This document shows, one piece after another, positions 1 to 10,800 of a stretch of 64,000 nt of DNA; the first letter of the stretch is position 1, and every line of letters starts with the position of its first letter. The position numbers were made by a program, and so were the translations under genes. The notes under the pieces were generated by a model. The model had not been told where the DNA came from. It saw only the letters and a program-made list of their open reading frames with translations, and did no database searches. This DNA comes from Cyanophora paradoxa (Eukaryota; Glaucocystophyceae; Cyanophorales; Cyanophoraceae), in contig QPMI01000048.1 in NCBI GenBank assembly GCA_004431415.1, forward strand, positions 206,679 through 270,678. Reading direction: 5' to 3'.

Positions 1-108
1 TGTGTATGCATATACTAGATTAGCATATGACCATGCTAGCGACGCAGAGCTCACAGCACTGCGGGGAGTGTACCCCTCTATTGCTAAGAGTAAACTCGCT
101 AGGGTTGA
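1..108. repeat. Direct repeat A, copy 1
   Basis: Bases 1-108 recur at 578-685 with an offset of 577 and no difference that I can see. Both copies contain the same short open frame starting ATGACCATGCTAGC, but it runs into unrelated sequence after the repeat, so I do not treat it as a gene. The repeat brackets the tandem pair at 266-537. Confidence 0.9.
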
Positions 109-265
109 TTGATAGTAAAGTAGTTTACTTAGGTCAACCCGCGAGTAGACGTAGAGCAGCTGTACCCGAGGCACGACTGCCCGCCCCTCTTCAGTTGTTG
201 TACCCCGAGTGCGCCGTCGCGCCTCGAGCTCTCCCACCCGACCCTACCCTATGTATACGGCGCCT

Positions 266-401
266 TGGTCCCGCCTCTCCCCTGCTTCGCGTACCCTAGG
301 CCAGACTGCCGTACCCAGGACAGGTGTTGCGAACTAGCCCTAGTTCACGTACCCCTCTGCCTGCTACGGACTCTAGCCCAGTTTCACGCTCAGGATTTTC
401 A
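266..401. repeat. 136-bp tandem repeat, unit 1
   Basis: The 136 bases 266-401 are followed directly by a second unit at 402-537, identical except for one C/T difference near the left edge. The motif CTTCGCGTACCCTAGG marks each unit. No coding content is supported. Confidence 0.9.
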
Positions 402-537
402 TGGTCCTGCCTCTCCCCTGCTTCGCGTACCCTAGGCCAGACTGCCGTACCCAGGACAGGTGTTGCGAACTAGCCCTAGTTCACGTACCCCTCTGCCTGC
501 TACGGACTCTAGCCCAGTTTCACGCTCAGGATTTTCA
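402..537. repeat. 136-bp tandem repeat, unit 2
   Basis: Second unit of the tandem pair starting at 266. The two units abut exactly, as in a simple tandem duplication. Confidence 0.9.
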
Positions 538-577
538 CAGGCCCGAGGCAGTCCCCTTCTTGGCACCCATTTCGAGT

Positions 578-685
578 TGTGTATGCATATACTAGATTAG
601 CATATGACCATGCTAGCGACGCAGAGCTCACAGCACTGCGGGGAGTGTACCCCTCTATTGCTAAGAGTAAACTCGCTAGGGTTGA
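578..685. repeat. Direct repeat A, copy 2
   Basis: Second copy of bases 1-108. The following 686-839 has no feature I can support except a possible promoter or 5'-UTR of the gene starting at 840. Confidence 0.9.
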
Positions 686-839
686 CTGAAGCAGTTCTGG
701 GGGGGTACACGCTGCGACCTTCGCGCGGCAAAGGCCTCGGCGGCATCCGCTGGGCATCCGGCCTGTTCGTTCGCGAGAGCAGCAACAACAGCAGCAAACG
801 CGCCAACCTCCTAGCGAGGCAGCGGTCGGTTCCAGAAGA

Positions 840-2012
840 ATGCGCCGCGTTCACAAAGAGCCCGCTGGCTCGCCGACGGCGGCAGACAGCTGGGGCGACG
901 AAAAGAAGTGGGAGGCGTGGGATGACGATGAGCGCAAGAAGAAGGCGCAGAAGCCGGCGACCACCGTGACTGCTATTGATGTGGAGGCCGAGGCGCTGCT
1001 GCCCAGCGCCGTTGCCAAGCAGAGCAACATCTTCGTGAGGATAATCGCGTGCCTCTGCGCCTGGACCATCTGCCTGCCGCTGAAGCTGTGCGCCATCCGC
1101 CGCCGCGCGCGCCGCGCGCCAAACCGGCGGTTGGCGCCTCGCCGCGCAATTGACGCATTTGCCGTCGAGCGCAGGTGCAAGAGCAAGAAGGGCGCCGTCG
1201 CGCTCGTCCTCATCGTCGCCGGACTCATCGGCGGCTACATTTACACGTCGGTGCCGCTCTGCTCGTGCGGCTGCGCGCCGAGCATGCCGATGGGTGCGCC
1301 AAACCGCACGCGGCCGCCGGGCCGCTCACGCCGCGCCCCGCGCGCGCCTCGCCGCTGACGTCGACGCGCTTCGAAACTCTGCAGGCCCCAACAACAAGCC
1401 GTGGGAGTGGGGCAAGACGGGCGGCGGCAAGGACGTCGTTGTCTGGATGGACGTGGAGAACGAGCTCCCGTCGGAGGCGGACGCGCTCACCGGCGACGTG
1501 CGTACCCCGCCGCGCTCCTTCCGCCGCGCCGCGCCGCGCGCTGACTTCGTTCGCAGACCGGCTCCTCGAGCTCGGGGGTATGGGGATGGCTCTCGTCCGT
1601 CTTCAGCACGAAGCCCGTCAAGAAGGACAAGTCCGAGTCCAAGAAGGCGACCCCGCCCTCGGGGGCTGACCGCATCGTGTTCACCCCCGGCCAGCTCCGC
1701 AAGAAGTGTGGCAAGGACTTCTGGTCGGTGCGCGCACGTGTACCCCCCGGTCGCACCGCACCCCCGCGTCCCTTCCCTCTGTACCCCCCTGAGCCCCGCA
1801 CAGCATTACCCCGAGGGACCCCTCCCCTCGGAGTGCCCCATGTCCTACAACCAGAAGTGCGTGTATCCCCCTGTCTCGTCCCCCGCCCCGCCCCGCCCCC
1901 TCAATCCCCTTCGACCCGCAGTCGCAACGAGGTCAAGCGCATCTGCACAAGGGACTGCGAGGCTCTGTGCCGCATGAAGGGGGGTATGTGGATGGACGGT
2001 CCCGAGGAATGA
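840..2012 (+). CDS. Two-pass membrane protein with Cys-rich C-terminal domain, unknown function
   Basis: Six exons (840-1087, 1175-1293, 1385-1497, 1557-1727, 1804-1856, 1922-2012) join in matching phase to 264 codons. Residues 1-62 are charged and soluble; residues 63-81 (NIFVRIIACLCAWTICLPL) and about 89-107 (GAVALVLIVAGLIGGYIYT) are membrane segments separated by a short KSKK loop. The second segment is followed by Cys-rich CSCGC, then a polar stretch and a C-terminal domain with paired cysteines (RKKCGKDFW, SECPMSY, RICTRDCEALC), suggesting disulfide-stabilised folding in the lumen or outside the cell. I do not recognise the family. Introns are 66-91 bases with GTGCG donors and cag acceptors. 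The start is the first ATG of the open exon; an upstream exon cannot be excluded. The 3' end converges on the FkbM gene, leaving about 106 bases between stop codons. Confidence 0.7.
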
Positions 2013-2118
2013 GCTACCCCCTCCTCTCTACTATCTGCGAAGCAGAAAGTTCTATCGTATCGCTGCAGTATTCTAGATAAGGTGTTCGAAAGGTTCATAG
2101 TCTTGCCGATTTGTGCTA

Positions 2119-4668
2119 TTAGAGCTCCTGAGAAGCCCAGATGTCTGTGAGACAGACAGAGGTTGCCTTGCAGCTCTCGAGGAGGCCCCTCACGAGCGTC
2201 CGGTCGTCCTCGGGGCTGGTCAGGAGGGCCGCCTGGAGGGATTCCGCCCCGAGGATGCCGTGCCCGCCCTTCTCCCACTGAAGCCGCGAGGGCTGCCTGA
2301 GGACCAAGCCCCGCGCCCTCAGCCACCCGAGGAACTGCGCATGCGCGCGGGGCGTGAGAAGGGCGTGCGCGGGGTGGGATGGTCGGGGGCGGGGTAGGGG
2401 AGGGGTACGGGCCTGTACGGCGGCATCCTCGCCCCCGATGTTCGAGGGGGTAAACTCGAAGACGATGTTCTTGACGCGCCTCGCCTGCGCATCGCGGGCT
2501 CGAATCCACGAGGAAATATCTCGAAATGAGGGCGGAAGGTACCGCGATCAGGGATTCGCGTACCCCGACCTGGAGAGAAAGTAGGTAGCGGGCTCCTGCC
2601 CGCTGGGCGCCTCTCCGGCTGCCGCGAATCGCCTCGGCGGTGCCTTTAGCCCTCCTCTAGCTGGTTAGCCGCGCGTCCGTTAGGAATCCGCTCCGTGGGT
2701 CGGTTCGGCGAGCTACTCCAGCGGACACCAGCGGCGGCTTCAGCAGCTGCTCTCTCGTTCAGCCCAAGCACTTCTCTGCGGCAGCGATCGGCCGCCCGCG
2801 GCTATGGGGCCGGCGACCTGCGCTGCGCCCGCGCAGATGATCGTCGGTCGTGTGAGTGCACGCCCGCGTCGCGGCCGTGGGCGTCGCGGCCGCACAGATG
2901 CTTGGATTCCTGGCGAGGCGACGTGCTTCTGAGCACTCGGGCGGCCCGGGGCCTCCCAACCCCCGCCGCAGCGGACTCCGCGCGCGCGCGCGCCAGCTGG
3001 AGGAGGTATCTCTCGGCCGAGGAGCACAGGTCGCCGGCTGCGGCCGGCGATGCTGTGCGCCCGCCGGTTTTCACCCGGGCTCTCACGGGCTCCGGTTTCC
3101 GGCCCTCCCTGGGGTTAGTCGGCCTTGCTCTCTTAGTGCGCTTCTTCCCTGCCAAATTGAGGGCTATAGTTCAGGCTCAGCCGCTTCGACCTCATCCTCG
3201 CTTATACATCGGTCCTCTCTGTAGGCGCCCTTGTCCTGAGGGGGGTTATAGTAGCTCTGCTCTGCTTCGGCTCTCTAGGCAGGTGTAGGCAGTGCTTCTA
3301 GGCAGGTATAGGCCCCTTTCTCCAGTACAATAGCTCCACCCGGTCCGATGTCCGAAAGGCTTGTTCCCGTAGGCTCATCTCTCGACTTGACACAGATGGA
3401 CACTGCAGTCATATCCCTAGCCATTTGTCTTGGTGTGTGCGAATTCATTTGTACCGCGATCAGGCCCTCCGCCCCGCGGAGCGCCGCCGGCTCGTGGCCC
3501 TCCACATCGACCTGCGGGGGTACGTCGATTTCGAGGGGTACACCGCCGCCCCGGCCGCCCTCCGCCGACCTTCATGACCAGGATCTCGGCGCCCGGGGGT
3601 ACGGCGTCGTCGAGGCGGACGGTCTCGACGCTGTAGGGGAGGAGCTGGGGCCCGCGGGCCTCGGCCGCGCCCGCGCCGCCGCCGGACTCGTCCGACGTGG
3701 TGAATGCCCCGCCGACGTTGTGCTCGGGCACCCGCACCGAGAACCGGCGGCCTGCGCGCGCGGGCGCCGGCGCGGGCGGTCAGCATATGCATCCCAGAGG
3801 CGGCGCGGCGGGCGGGAAAGGAAAGCGGCGGGGCCGACCCGTGACGTCCGAGGCGGCGTTCTCGTGGATCTTTAGCAGATCGAATCCGTTGATTGCGGCG
3901 GAGGCTGCCAGGTGGGCGGCGACGCTCCGCTGGACTTCGAAGGCGTGCGCGGGGCAGCGCAGCGCTGAAGCGAGCAGCGAGTAGAACCCGAGCTGCGGGG
4001 CGGCGGTCGGCATCGCGCGGCGGCGCTCGGCGGCGGTCGCCACGTGCACGGGCGGGCGCCGGTCGCACGTTCGAGCCTACGTCGACGAAGACGCGGCTTC
4101 CCGGGCGGCTCGTCGCGCAGCGATCGCGAAGAAGCGCGCTCACAAGGGCGGTGATGTGCCTGCGGCTTCAAATTCAAACCGTGCAGACATCTGCCTCGCC
4201 CAGCGAGGCAGGAGATCGCACGGCTCCCAGAAGCCGTGGTTGAATATGGTGTTGGAGACGTGGTGGTCCTGACCCGGGTCCCCGACCGCCATCCAGAACC
4301 CCAGGCCGCGACCTCCGAACGCATTCTGCGCCTCCACGCTGACGCGACGGATGTATACACGCTGTGCCAAGTTATTGAATGTCAAGACGTATACTAAGAT
4401 GACGGGAGGGACGCACGTCGTCGGTTAGCTGATCCAGGACGCCGGTGAAGCCGCGCACGGCCGCGGGGTCGACATTGGTTTCTTGCTGTTCAGCTGCACG
4501 CGCGGGATCGAGAGAGCCAGCAAAGAGGACTTCGTCATCGCTTCGAATTCGCGCGTCAGAATGCAAGTCCGGGCTCGCCCAGATCCGCGCCAACGCGACG
4601 AGAGCGACGAGGACTAAGATTGCGCCCGCGAGCACGGCCGGTCGAGACTTCTGCGGCGCGAGCCTCAT
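2119..4668 (-). CDS. FkbM-family SAM-dependent methyltransferase, membrane-anchored
   Basis: Eight exons (4668-4417, 4361-4222, 4159-4069, 3992-3839, 3751-3570, 3511-3455, 2484-2419, 2334-2119) give 385 residues in consistent phase. Residues 11-30 form a hydrophobic signal anchor after a basic start (MRLAPQKSR), predicting a type II protein of the ER or Golgi. The FkbM core follows: VYIRRVSVEAQNAFGG, the SAM-binding motif I VFVDVGSN-LGFYSLLAS across an exon junction at residues 154-170, the acidic AFEVQ strand, then VRLDDAV, ILVMK-VDVEGHEPAALRGAEG and VKNIVFEFTPSNI. These are the usual order and spacing of FkbM methyltransferases, which O-methylate sugars or polyketides; the substrate here is unknown. 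Exons 6 and 7 are separated by an unusual 970-base intron. The gene is divergent from SCC3 (212 bases between start codons). Confidence 0.82.
2485..3454 (-). other. Long intron of the FkbM gene
   Basis: This 970-base gap lies between the exon ending GAEGLIA and the exon beginning ARRVKNIVFEF, both in phase 0. The other introns of the gene are 56-118 bases. I see no conserved protein motif in it on either strand; it has GC-rich runs and short repeats such as CTAGGCAGGT near 3275-3310. An insertion, or unrecognised extra exons, would both explain its length. Confidence 0.55.
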
Positions 4669-4880
4669 CTTAGACCGTCGGGCGATCACTGCGATGCTCG
4701 CGAGGCTTTGGGGGCGACAGGTCTCCGTCGCCAGTACCCCCCCCGACGGTCCCGCCACTGTTCCGCCAGCGCCTCGGCGGCCTCGCGAGCGCAAGGAACT
4801 GAGCGTAGCAGACTTGTAGAATACCCGGAAGCTGCGTGTGGATCCCCGGCGGTCAGGCAGCGCCCACTTTGAACGCCGCC
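4669..4880. promoter_or_regulatory. Divergent intergenic region between FkbM gene and SCC3
   Basis: Only 212 bases separate the two start codons (4668 on minus, 4881 on plus), so the promoters of both genes must lie here or overlap the 5' exons. No TATA-like box is obvious. This is inferred from gene positions only. Confidence 0.4.
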
Positions 4881-7800
4881 ATGGTCCAGCTGCGAGCTCG
4901 CGCATCCGGCTCTGACGCCGATGCCAAGAAGAAGAGAAGGAAGGATGAAGTGATAGCGTGAGCCCCGCGTCCTGAGCCCCAGACCCCTCGGCGAACGTGC
5001 ATCCTGAGGCCTGACGCGCTGCACCGCGACCCCGCCGCGCAGGGACCTCGTCGGCGAGGAATCAGAGCAGGAGGATGCGGAGGAGAGCGATGCCGAGGAG
5101 GACTACACCCCGAAGGCCGCCGGCAAGAAGGTGCGGCGCCCTGTTCAAAGTTGTTTCGACAGCGAGCGGTCTGCGAGCGCTCGCCGTCGAGTGCGTGGCC
5201 ACTCATTGACGATGTAATGCGCTTACGCGACCATGCACGCCTGCAGAAGGCCGGGAGGGCGGAGGGCACGCCTGCGTCCGGCTCTGCGAAGCAGAAGGCC
5301 GGAAAGCGGACCTCGAAGAGCCCGGGAGCGGAGGATGGAGACGAGGAGTCGCCGGCAAAAGTCCCCGACGCGGACGCGCCCGCCAAGAAGAAAGGAAAGA
5401 CGGCGGGCGAGGGGAAGAAGAAGGCTGGCGCGGCAGGCAAACAGGGATCGCGCCACGCGGTTGAGAACCTCTCTCTGCACGGTGTGAATGCGTAGGTTTG
5501 AAAGTTCCCGCGCCCGCTCACGCTTCGCGCCGACGTACGCAGAGATCATTTTGAACCACTCGGATAGCATCGGCATGGCCGCGGAGGAGTGGCGCAAGCG
5601 CTTCAGCGAGGACAACGTCGCGCAGTCCGTCGCGGACCTCGTCGTGCTCATCGCTCAGGTCCTCGCCGGCGCGGCGGTCCGCGAACGAGAACGGACTTGA
5701 TCCGTTCCCGCGCAGGCCTCCGGCTGCCCGGGCGACGTCAGCGCCGAGGCCGTCTCGAACAACCGCATCGACGAAACGATCCAGGAGCTCGCTGAGTCTT
5801 TCCCGGAGGCGCGGGCCCCCCCGCCGCGCTTCCCGCCCGGCCGCCGCCTCACCCGCCCGCCTTCCTGCAGGACGCGGACCTGGGCTTCTTCTCGATGAAC
5901 ACCAAGGAAGGGAAGCAGTACGTGCGCAACTACCTGGACTTCTGGGACAAGGTGGTCGCTCAGGTGAGAAGGGAGCGGAAGCGCGGGCGCGCCGCGGGCG
6001 GGCGCGCAGCTCAGTCCCTTTTCCCGCAGGCGTACAACTTCGACCTCTTTGAGAAGGGGGGATTCATGGAACTCCTTCTTCGCTGGGTCACGCAGCTGGC
6101 CTGGTGCGGGCCCGCTTCCTTTCTCCTCCTTTCCTGCTCCGCCCTTCTCGGACCGACCCGCCCGCAGCTCGGCCGTAAACCCGTTCCGGCACACGGCGAC
6201 CGCCGTCGGCTGCCGCGTCGCCGACGGCATCATCGCCGCCGCCGAAGAGACCAAGGACCGCGCCGACGAGGCCGAGCGTCGGCTGAAGGCGGAGGAGAAA
6301 AAGGGTACCCGGCGCTGCTCTTTCTAGTTTTCGTCTTCCCTTCTCTGAGCGCCGCGCAGCCAAGAAGAACAAGGAAGCGATCAAATCGTCGAAGGACCTT
6401 CTGGACTCGAGCCGGGAGGCCCTGAAGGCTTTGGAGGACCACCTGAACAATATCTTTACGGGGTACCCCTCCTTTTCTCCTCTTTTGCGGTACCCCGGTC
6501 CGACTGACCCGGATACAGGATCTTCGTGCACCGGTACCGCGACCAGATCCCGGCCGTCCGCGCCCTCGCAATCCGCGCCCTCGGTGGGTGGATCATCCAC
6601 TACCCCGACTACTTCGCCCAGGCACGCGTACCCCCCTCCCGCTTTCACTCATATCTTTCGAACCGACCGGGGTACGCAGGACAAGTACGTCAAGTACCTC
6701 GGCTGGACCATGTCCGACAAGGCGCGTCGAACCCCCGCCCCCCGCCCCGCCCCCCCCCCAAGCCTCTCACGTACCCCCCCGCAGTCGCCCGAGGTCCGCA
6801 AGGCGACTCTGGCAGCACTCACGGAGCTGTACAAGGTGAGATCGGGGCGTGCTGAGAGCGGGCTCTCCACCCGCCGGGCCGTGGAAAGCCGGGAGCGGCT
6901 AAGGGCGTCTTGGATGCGACCTGGAGCGCGGGCCGGGGTCGCCGCCCCGCCTGACAAGCCTTTTCCAGGTCGAGTCAGTGTCCGCGCGCTTCGCAGTCTT
7001 CACCGCGCGCTTTGCGCCCCGCATGGTCGAGACCGGTCCGCCCTCCCGCCCGCCCGCACGCCCGCCCGCACCGGCCTGCCTCCGGACGCTCTGACGCGCC
7101 CGGGCGGGGTACGTACAGTGCGGGACACGGACCGCGCGGTGGCCGCCGACGCGATCCGCCTATGCCAGGAGGTCCTCCGGTCCGCCAAACCCCCCCCCTC
7201 CCCTCCCCCCCTCCCCCCCCTCCCCTCCGCTACCGATCTCGCCTTTGCACATAGAAGACAGCTCCTAGCCTAGATGCCGTTCCCTCTATCTGCTCCCCTC
7301 CCCTCCCCTCGCGGGCTTCCCTAGACTAGAGACAGGGGCTCTAGACAGGTCCAGAGACCCACCTGTCGTTGGTTATCTCGCGCCCACTCCCCTCCCCTCG
7401 CGGACTTCTATAGACGCGGTTCTAGAAACGGGCTCCTGCCCTTCCCGTGGGCCCCCCTTGCCGCCCTCTGACGCCGGCGCCCGGGCGGCAGGACGGGGAA
7501 GCTCTCGCCTGAAGACATTCTCGAGATCTACGCATTCGCCCTCGACGACGACAAGTGCGCCAGAGCCCACCAGACCATCCCTCATCCCTCTCGAATCTCT
7601 TCCTACCTCTCAGCTTCTTTCTAAAGCTCCAAGCTGAGAGTTCTTCCTATCCTATCTAACTCCTCCAAGTTCTTCGCATCCAACCCCGAATCCCTCGCCG
7701 CCTGACGCTGCGTTCCCCCACCCCGCCGCGGCAGGGCCCCGCGGGACGCGGCGGCCGAGTTCCTCGCCACGCACGTGACCAAGTACCACGTACCCTCCCT

Positions 7801-10800
7801 CAAGGCCGGCGGTCCGTACCCACCCTCCTCGTGCAAACTCGTCCACAAATCTAGTACTCGCCTAGTCTTTCTTCTAGTTCATAAATGTTGGCGTCCTGGG
7901 CGTTAAAACGGCGCCCCGCCCGCCCTCCCGCCCAGCCAGAGCTTGTGCGCCGGCCTCACGTACCCCCCTCCCCCCCTCCTCCTCCCCCGGCGCAGGCGGC
8001 AAGCAGAAGAGTTCGGACGAGGCCCTCCAGGTGAGGACCCAGTCGAAATCATAAACGGATTACAGTCCGAGTTAGGGACGAATCTTGATTCGATCCGATC
8101 AGATCCGGCGGCTGCTGGAGTTCCTGCGGACGGCGCGGATCACGCAGGCGGCGGTCGCGCGCTTCGTGCAGGCCCTCTGGCGCCACCTCCCCGTCGCCCG
8201 CGTGCGTCCCGACAACCTATCTGATTCGATCTGATCTGATCTGATCTGATCTCGCAGGACATGGGCGCGATGACGGACCTGCTGCTGGCCGAGGCGGTGG
8301 GGAGCGTCAAGGGCGCGAACGGCGCCGGCGGGGAGGAGGGCGAGGGCGAGGGGGAGGGGGGCGAGGAGGAGGAGGAGGAGGAGGCGACTCAGGACGAGAA
8401 CCGCAGGAAGGCGCGCTCAGAGTTCGAGGGCGCTCGCGCCCCGCGCCGCCCAAAACTAGGCGGGACCGGACGGGACCCCTAGCGGAGCGCCCCGCGCCGC
8501 CTGGCGCCGGACCCGCTCCCGAACCTGAGCTAGGCTGGGCCGGCCAGACGAGTCCGGCCCCTCGGCTCGGCTCGAAGCTTACGGAACGCGGGGGGCGCAG
8601 AGCGGGGGCGGGGGCGGGCGCCTGGCGGACGACGAGGAACTCCACGCCATGCTCGTGCGCCCCGCCCCGGCCCGCCCCGTCCTACCGTCCCGGCTGCCTC
8701 TAGACGGAAGCCTGCGGCCTGTAGACAGGGCAGCGGCCACCAATCGGAACTTGTCCGACCCCATCTCGACCCTATCTAGCCTTATCCGACCTTGCCAGCC
8801 TCCGCTGCCTAAGTCTAGAAGTCCTCGCCCTTCGGAACCCGCGCCCGAGGGCCACGGTCTGTAGAGAGGTCCTCGGCCGCGAGCTTTAGGGCCAGCCTAT
8901 GACTCGCCGAGCGAGCTCAAGCGCTTGTCCCGCGCAGGCCCGCCCCGCCCTTCCCCCCTCGTCCGCCAACCGACGACGCCCCCCGCAGGTGCGGCTGATG
9001 GCGGCGTGCGCGGCGGTGGCGAGCGAGGAGGCCGCCCGCCAGACCGCCTCCAAGGCCGACAAGGTCCGCCCGCCCGCCCGGGCGCACCCGTCTAGGCGGG
9101 GCGTTGCTGTTTAGAGGTCCCTGGAGGGAGAGGGAGCAAGCAAAGCAGCAAAGCTGCCGGGCGTGTAGCACAGTCTCTGACTGGCGCCGTGGCGCGCAGG
9201 CGGCGGCGGTGAAGGCGCTGGAGGGGATGACCGGCCGCCTCATGACCGCCCTCCCCAAGGTGCCGTCCCCCCGCGCGTCGCCTCTCCCTGGGCCGCATCG
9301 GCTCTGCAGTCGGGTGGCCATGCAGCCCTGAGCTCCCTCGCCCTCTAAGCCGGCCCTCTCTCAGGCTACGCCGCCTCGCTCCTCTAGAATCGCGCTTGTA
9401 AACGCGGGGGCTCGCGTCCCTGCGGGCCCTGTCCCTGTCACGCCCTTAGGCAGTTGCCTCGCCCCACTTCAGCCTTAGTCACTTTTCCTGCGGGTCGGGT
9501 CCCTGAGCTCCCTCGCCCGCAGCTGCTACGCAAGTTCGGGGCGGACGACCGCAAGCTGACGGACCTCCTCGCGCTGCCCCGGGTACGCCCCCGCGGGCTC
9601 AGATCTCAGATGAGAGACAGCGCTCAGATGTCGCCCGTCTCCCTCCCTAGCGTTTTGCGTTAGCTTTTGCAGCTTTAGCGTTTAGCCTCCACTCCATTCT
9701 TAGCGTTAGCTTATTAGCTGCCCCGGGTCCGCTCCGCCCTCGCGAGCTGAAGGCTTCGCTCTCGGCCCTTCTCCTCCTCCTCCGCCTGACTCTTCTCGCC
9801 CCCGGGCGCAGCACTTCGACCTGCAGCAGTACGTCGTGCAGCGCAAGGAGAAGGCCTTCAACGATACCGTCCAGGCGCGCTGTTTGAGAGAGACCGCGTA
9901 TCTGAACATCTGTTCTAACATTTAGCTTCGCCAAACTGTTTGGAGCCGCGGATATCATTGTTATCATCTGCCGCCGCTGCTCTAACTGTTCTTTCTGACC
10001 GTTGTTTGTTGTTTTACAGGCCCTCGCCGGGATCGTCCGGAAGGGCGTGAGGGAGTCGACGCTGGTCGCCTCGGCGGCGGCCCTGCGGCGCTTCGCGACG
10101 GGCGGGCACAAGCTGCAGCCGGCGGCCGCCTCGGCCGTCCTCGGCCTCGCCGGCGACCTCCTCAAGGGCCTCACCAAGGCCTGGAAGGACCTCAAGGTAC
10201 GAAAGAATCGAACCCAGTACTCAAAACGCTAGTTAGTTAGAGGCTAAGCACGGGCTCTTTGCAGGCGGGCAAGAAGGCGGCGGAGGGCGCGGCGGCGGCG
10301 CTGCGGGCCGCCCTCCTCCGCCTCTACGCCCTCCAGGTACCATCCGCCCACTCCCCTCCTCTTTCTCCTCCGCCTCACGCGCCCCGCGGCGCAGGGCCAG
10401 CTGCCGCTGGAGGGGGCCCCCGAGCTCGCCAAGGCCCTCCTCGACATTCTCTCCTCCCGCCAGGCCCGCCCCTCTTCTTCCCGTTGACACGAGCGATCCA
10501 TGAGCTCGACTGCGCGGCCATAGCTCGTAGCTCATGATAGATGATAGATGCCTCCCGTCACTCCCTCGCCTCCTCTCACCCACCTCCCATTCCACCTTTC
10601 GCGCGTCTCCCTTAAGAGCTCGATCGCGCGGCCCCCCCACCACTCCCCCTCCCGCCTTTCCTCGCCCCCTCTCACCCGCCTTCCCCCGCAGGCGGCGACG
10701 GGGGAGGTGCCCGACGAGGCCATCCAGCGCGCCCTCGAGGCCGCCTGCGCCCACCTCGTCCAGGTCAGTCTGAAATCTAAAATCCACTCTAGAAAGGATC

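Noticed and set aside
604-969. A 121-codon plus-strand frame starting in direct repeat A
   Set aside because: The identical start at 27 leads into unrelated sequence, so the start belongs to the repeat; the supported gene begins at 840 in another frame.
1901-2509. A 202-codon minus-strand frame as a separate gene
   Set aside because: The conserved residues VKNIVFEFTPSNI and the following exon are in another frame and complete the FkbM methyltransferase.
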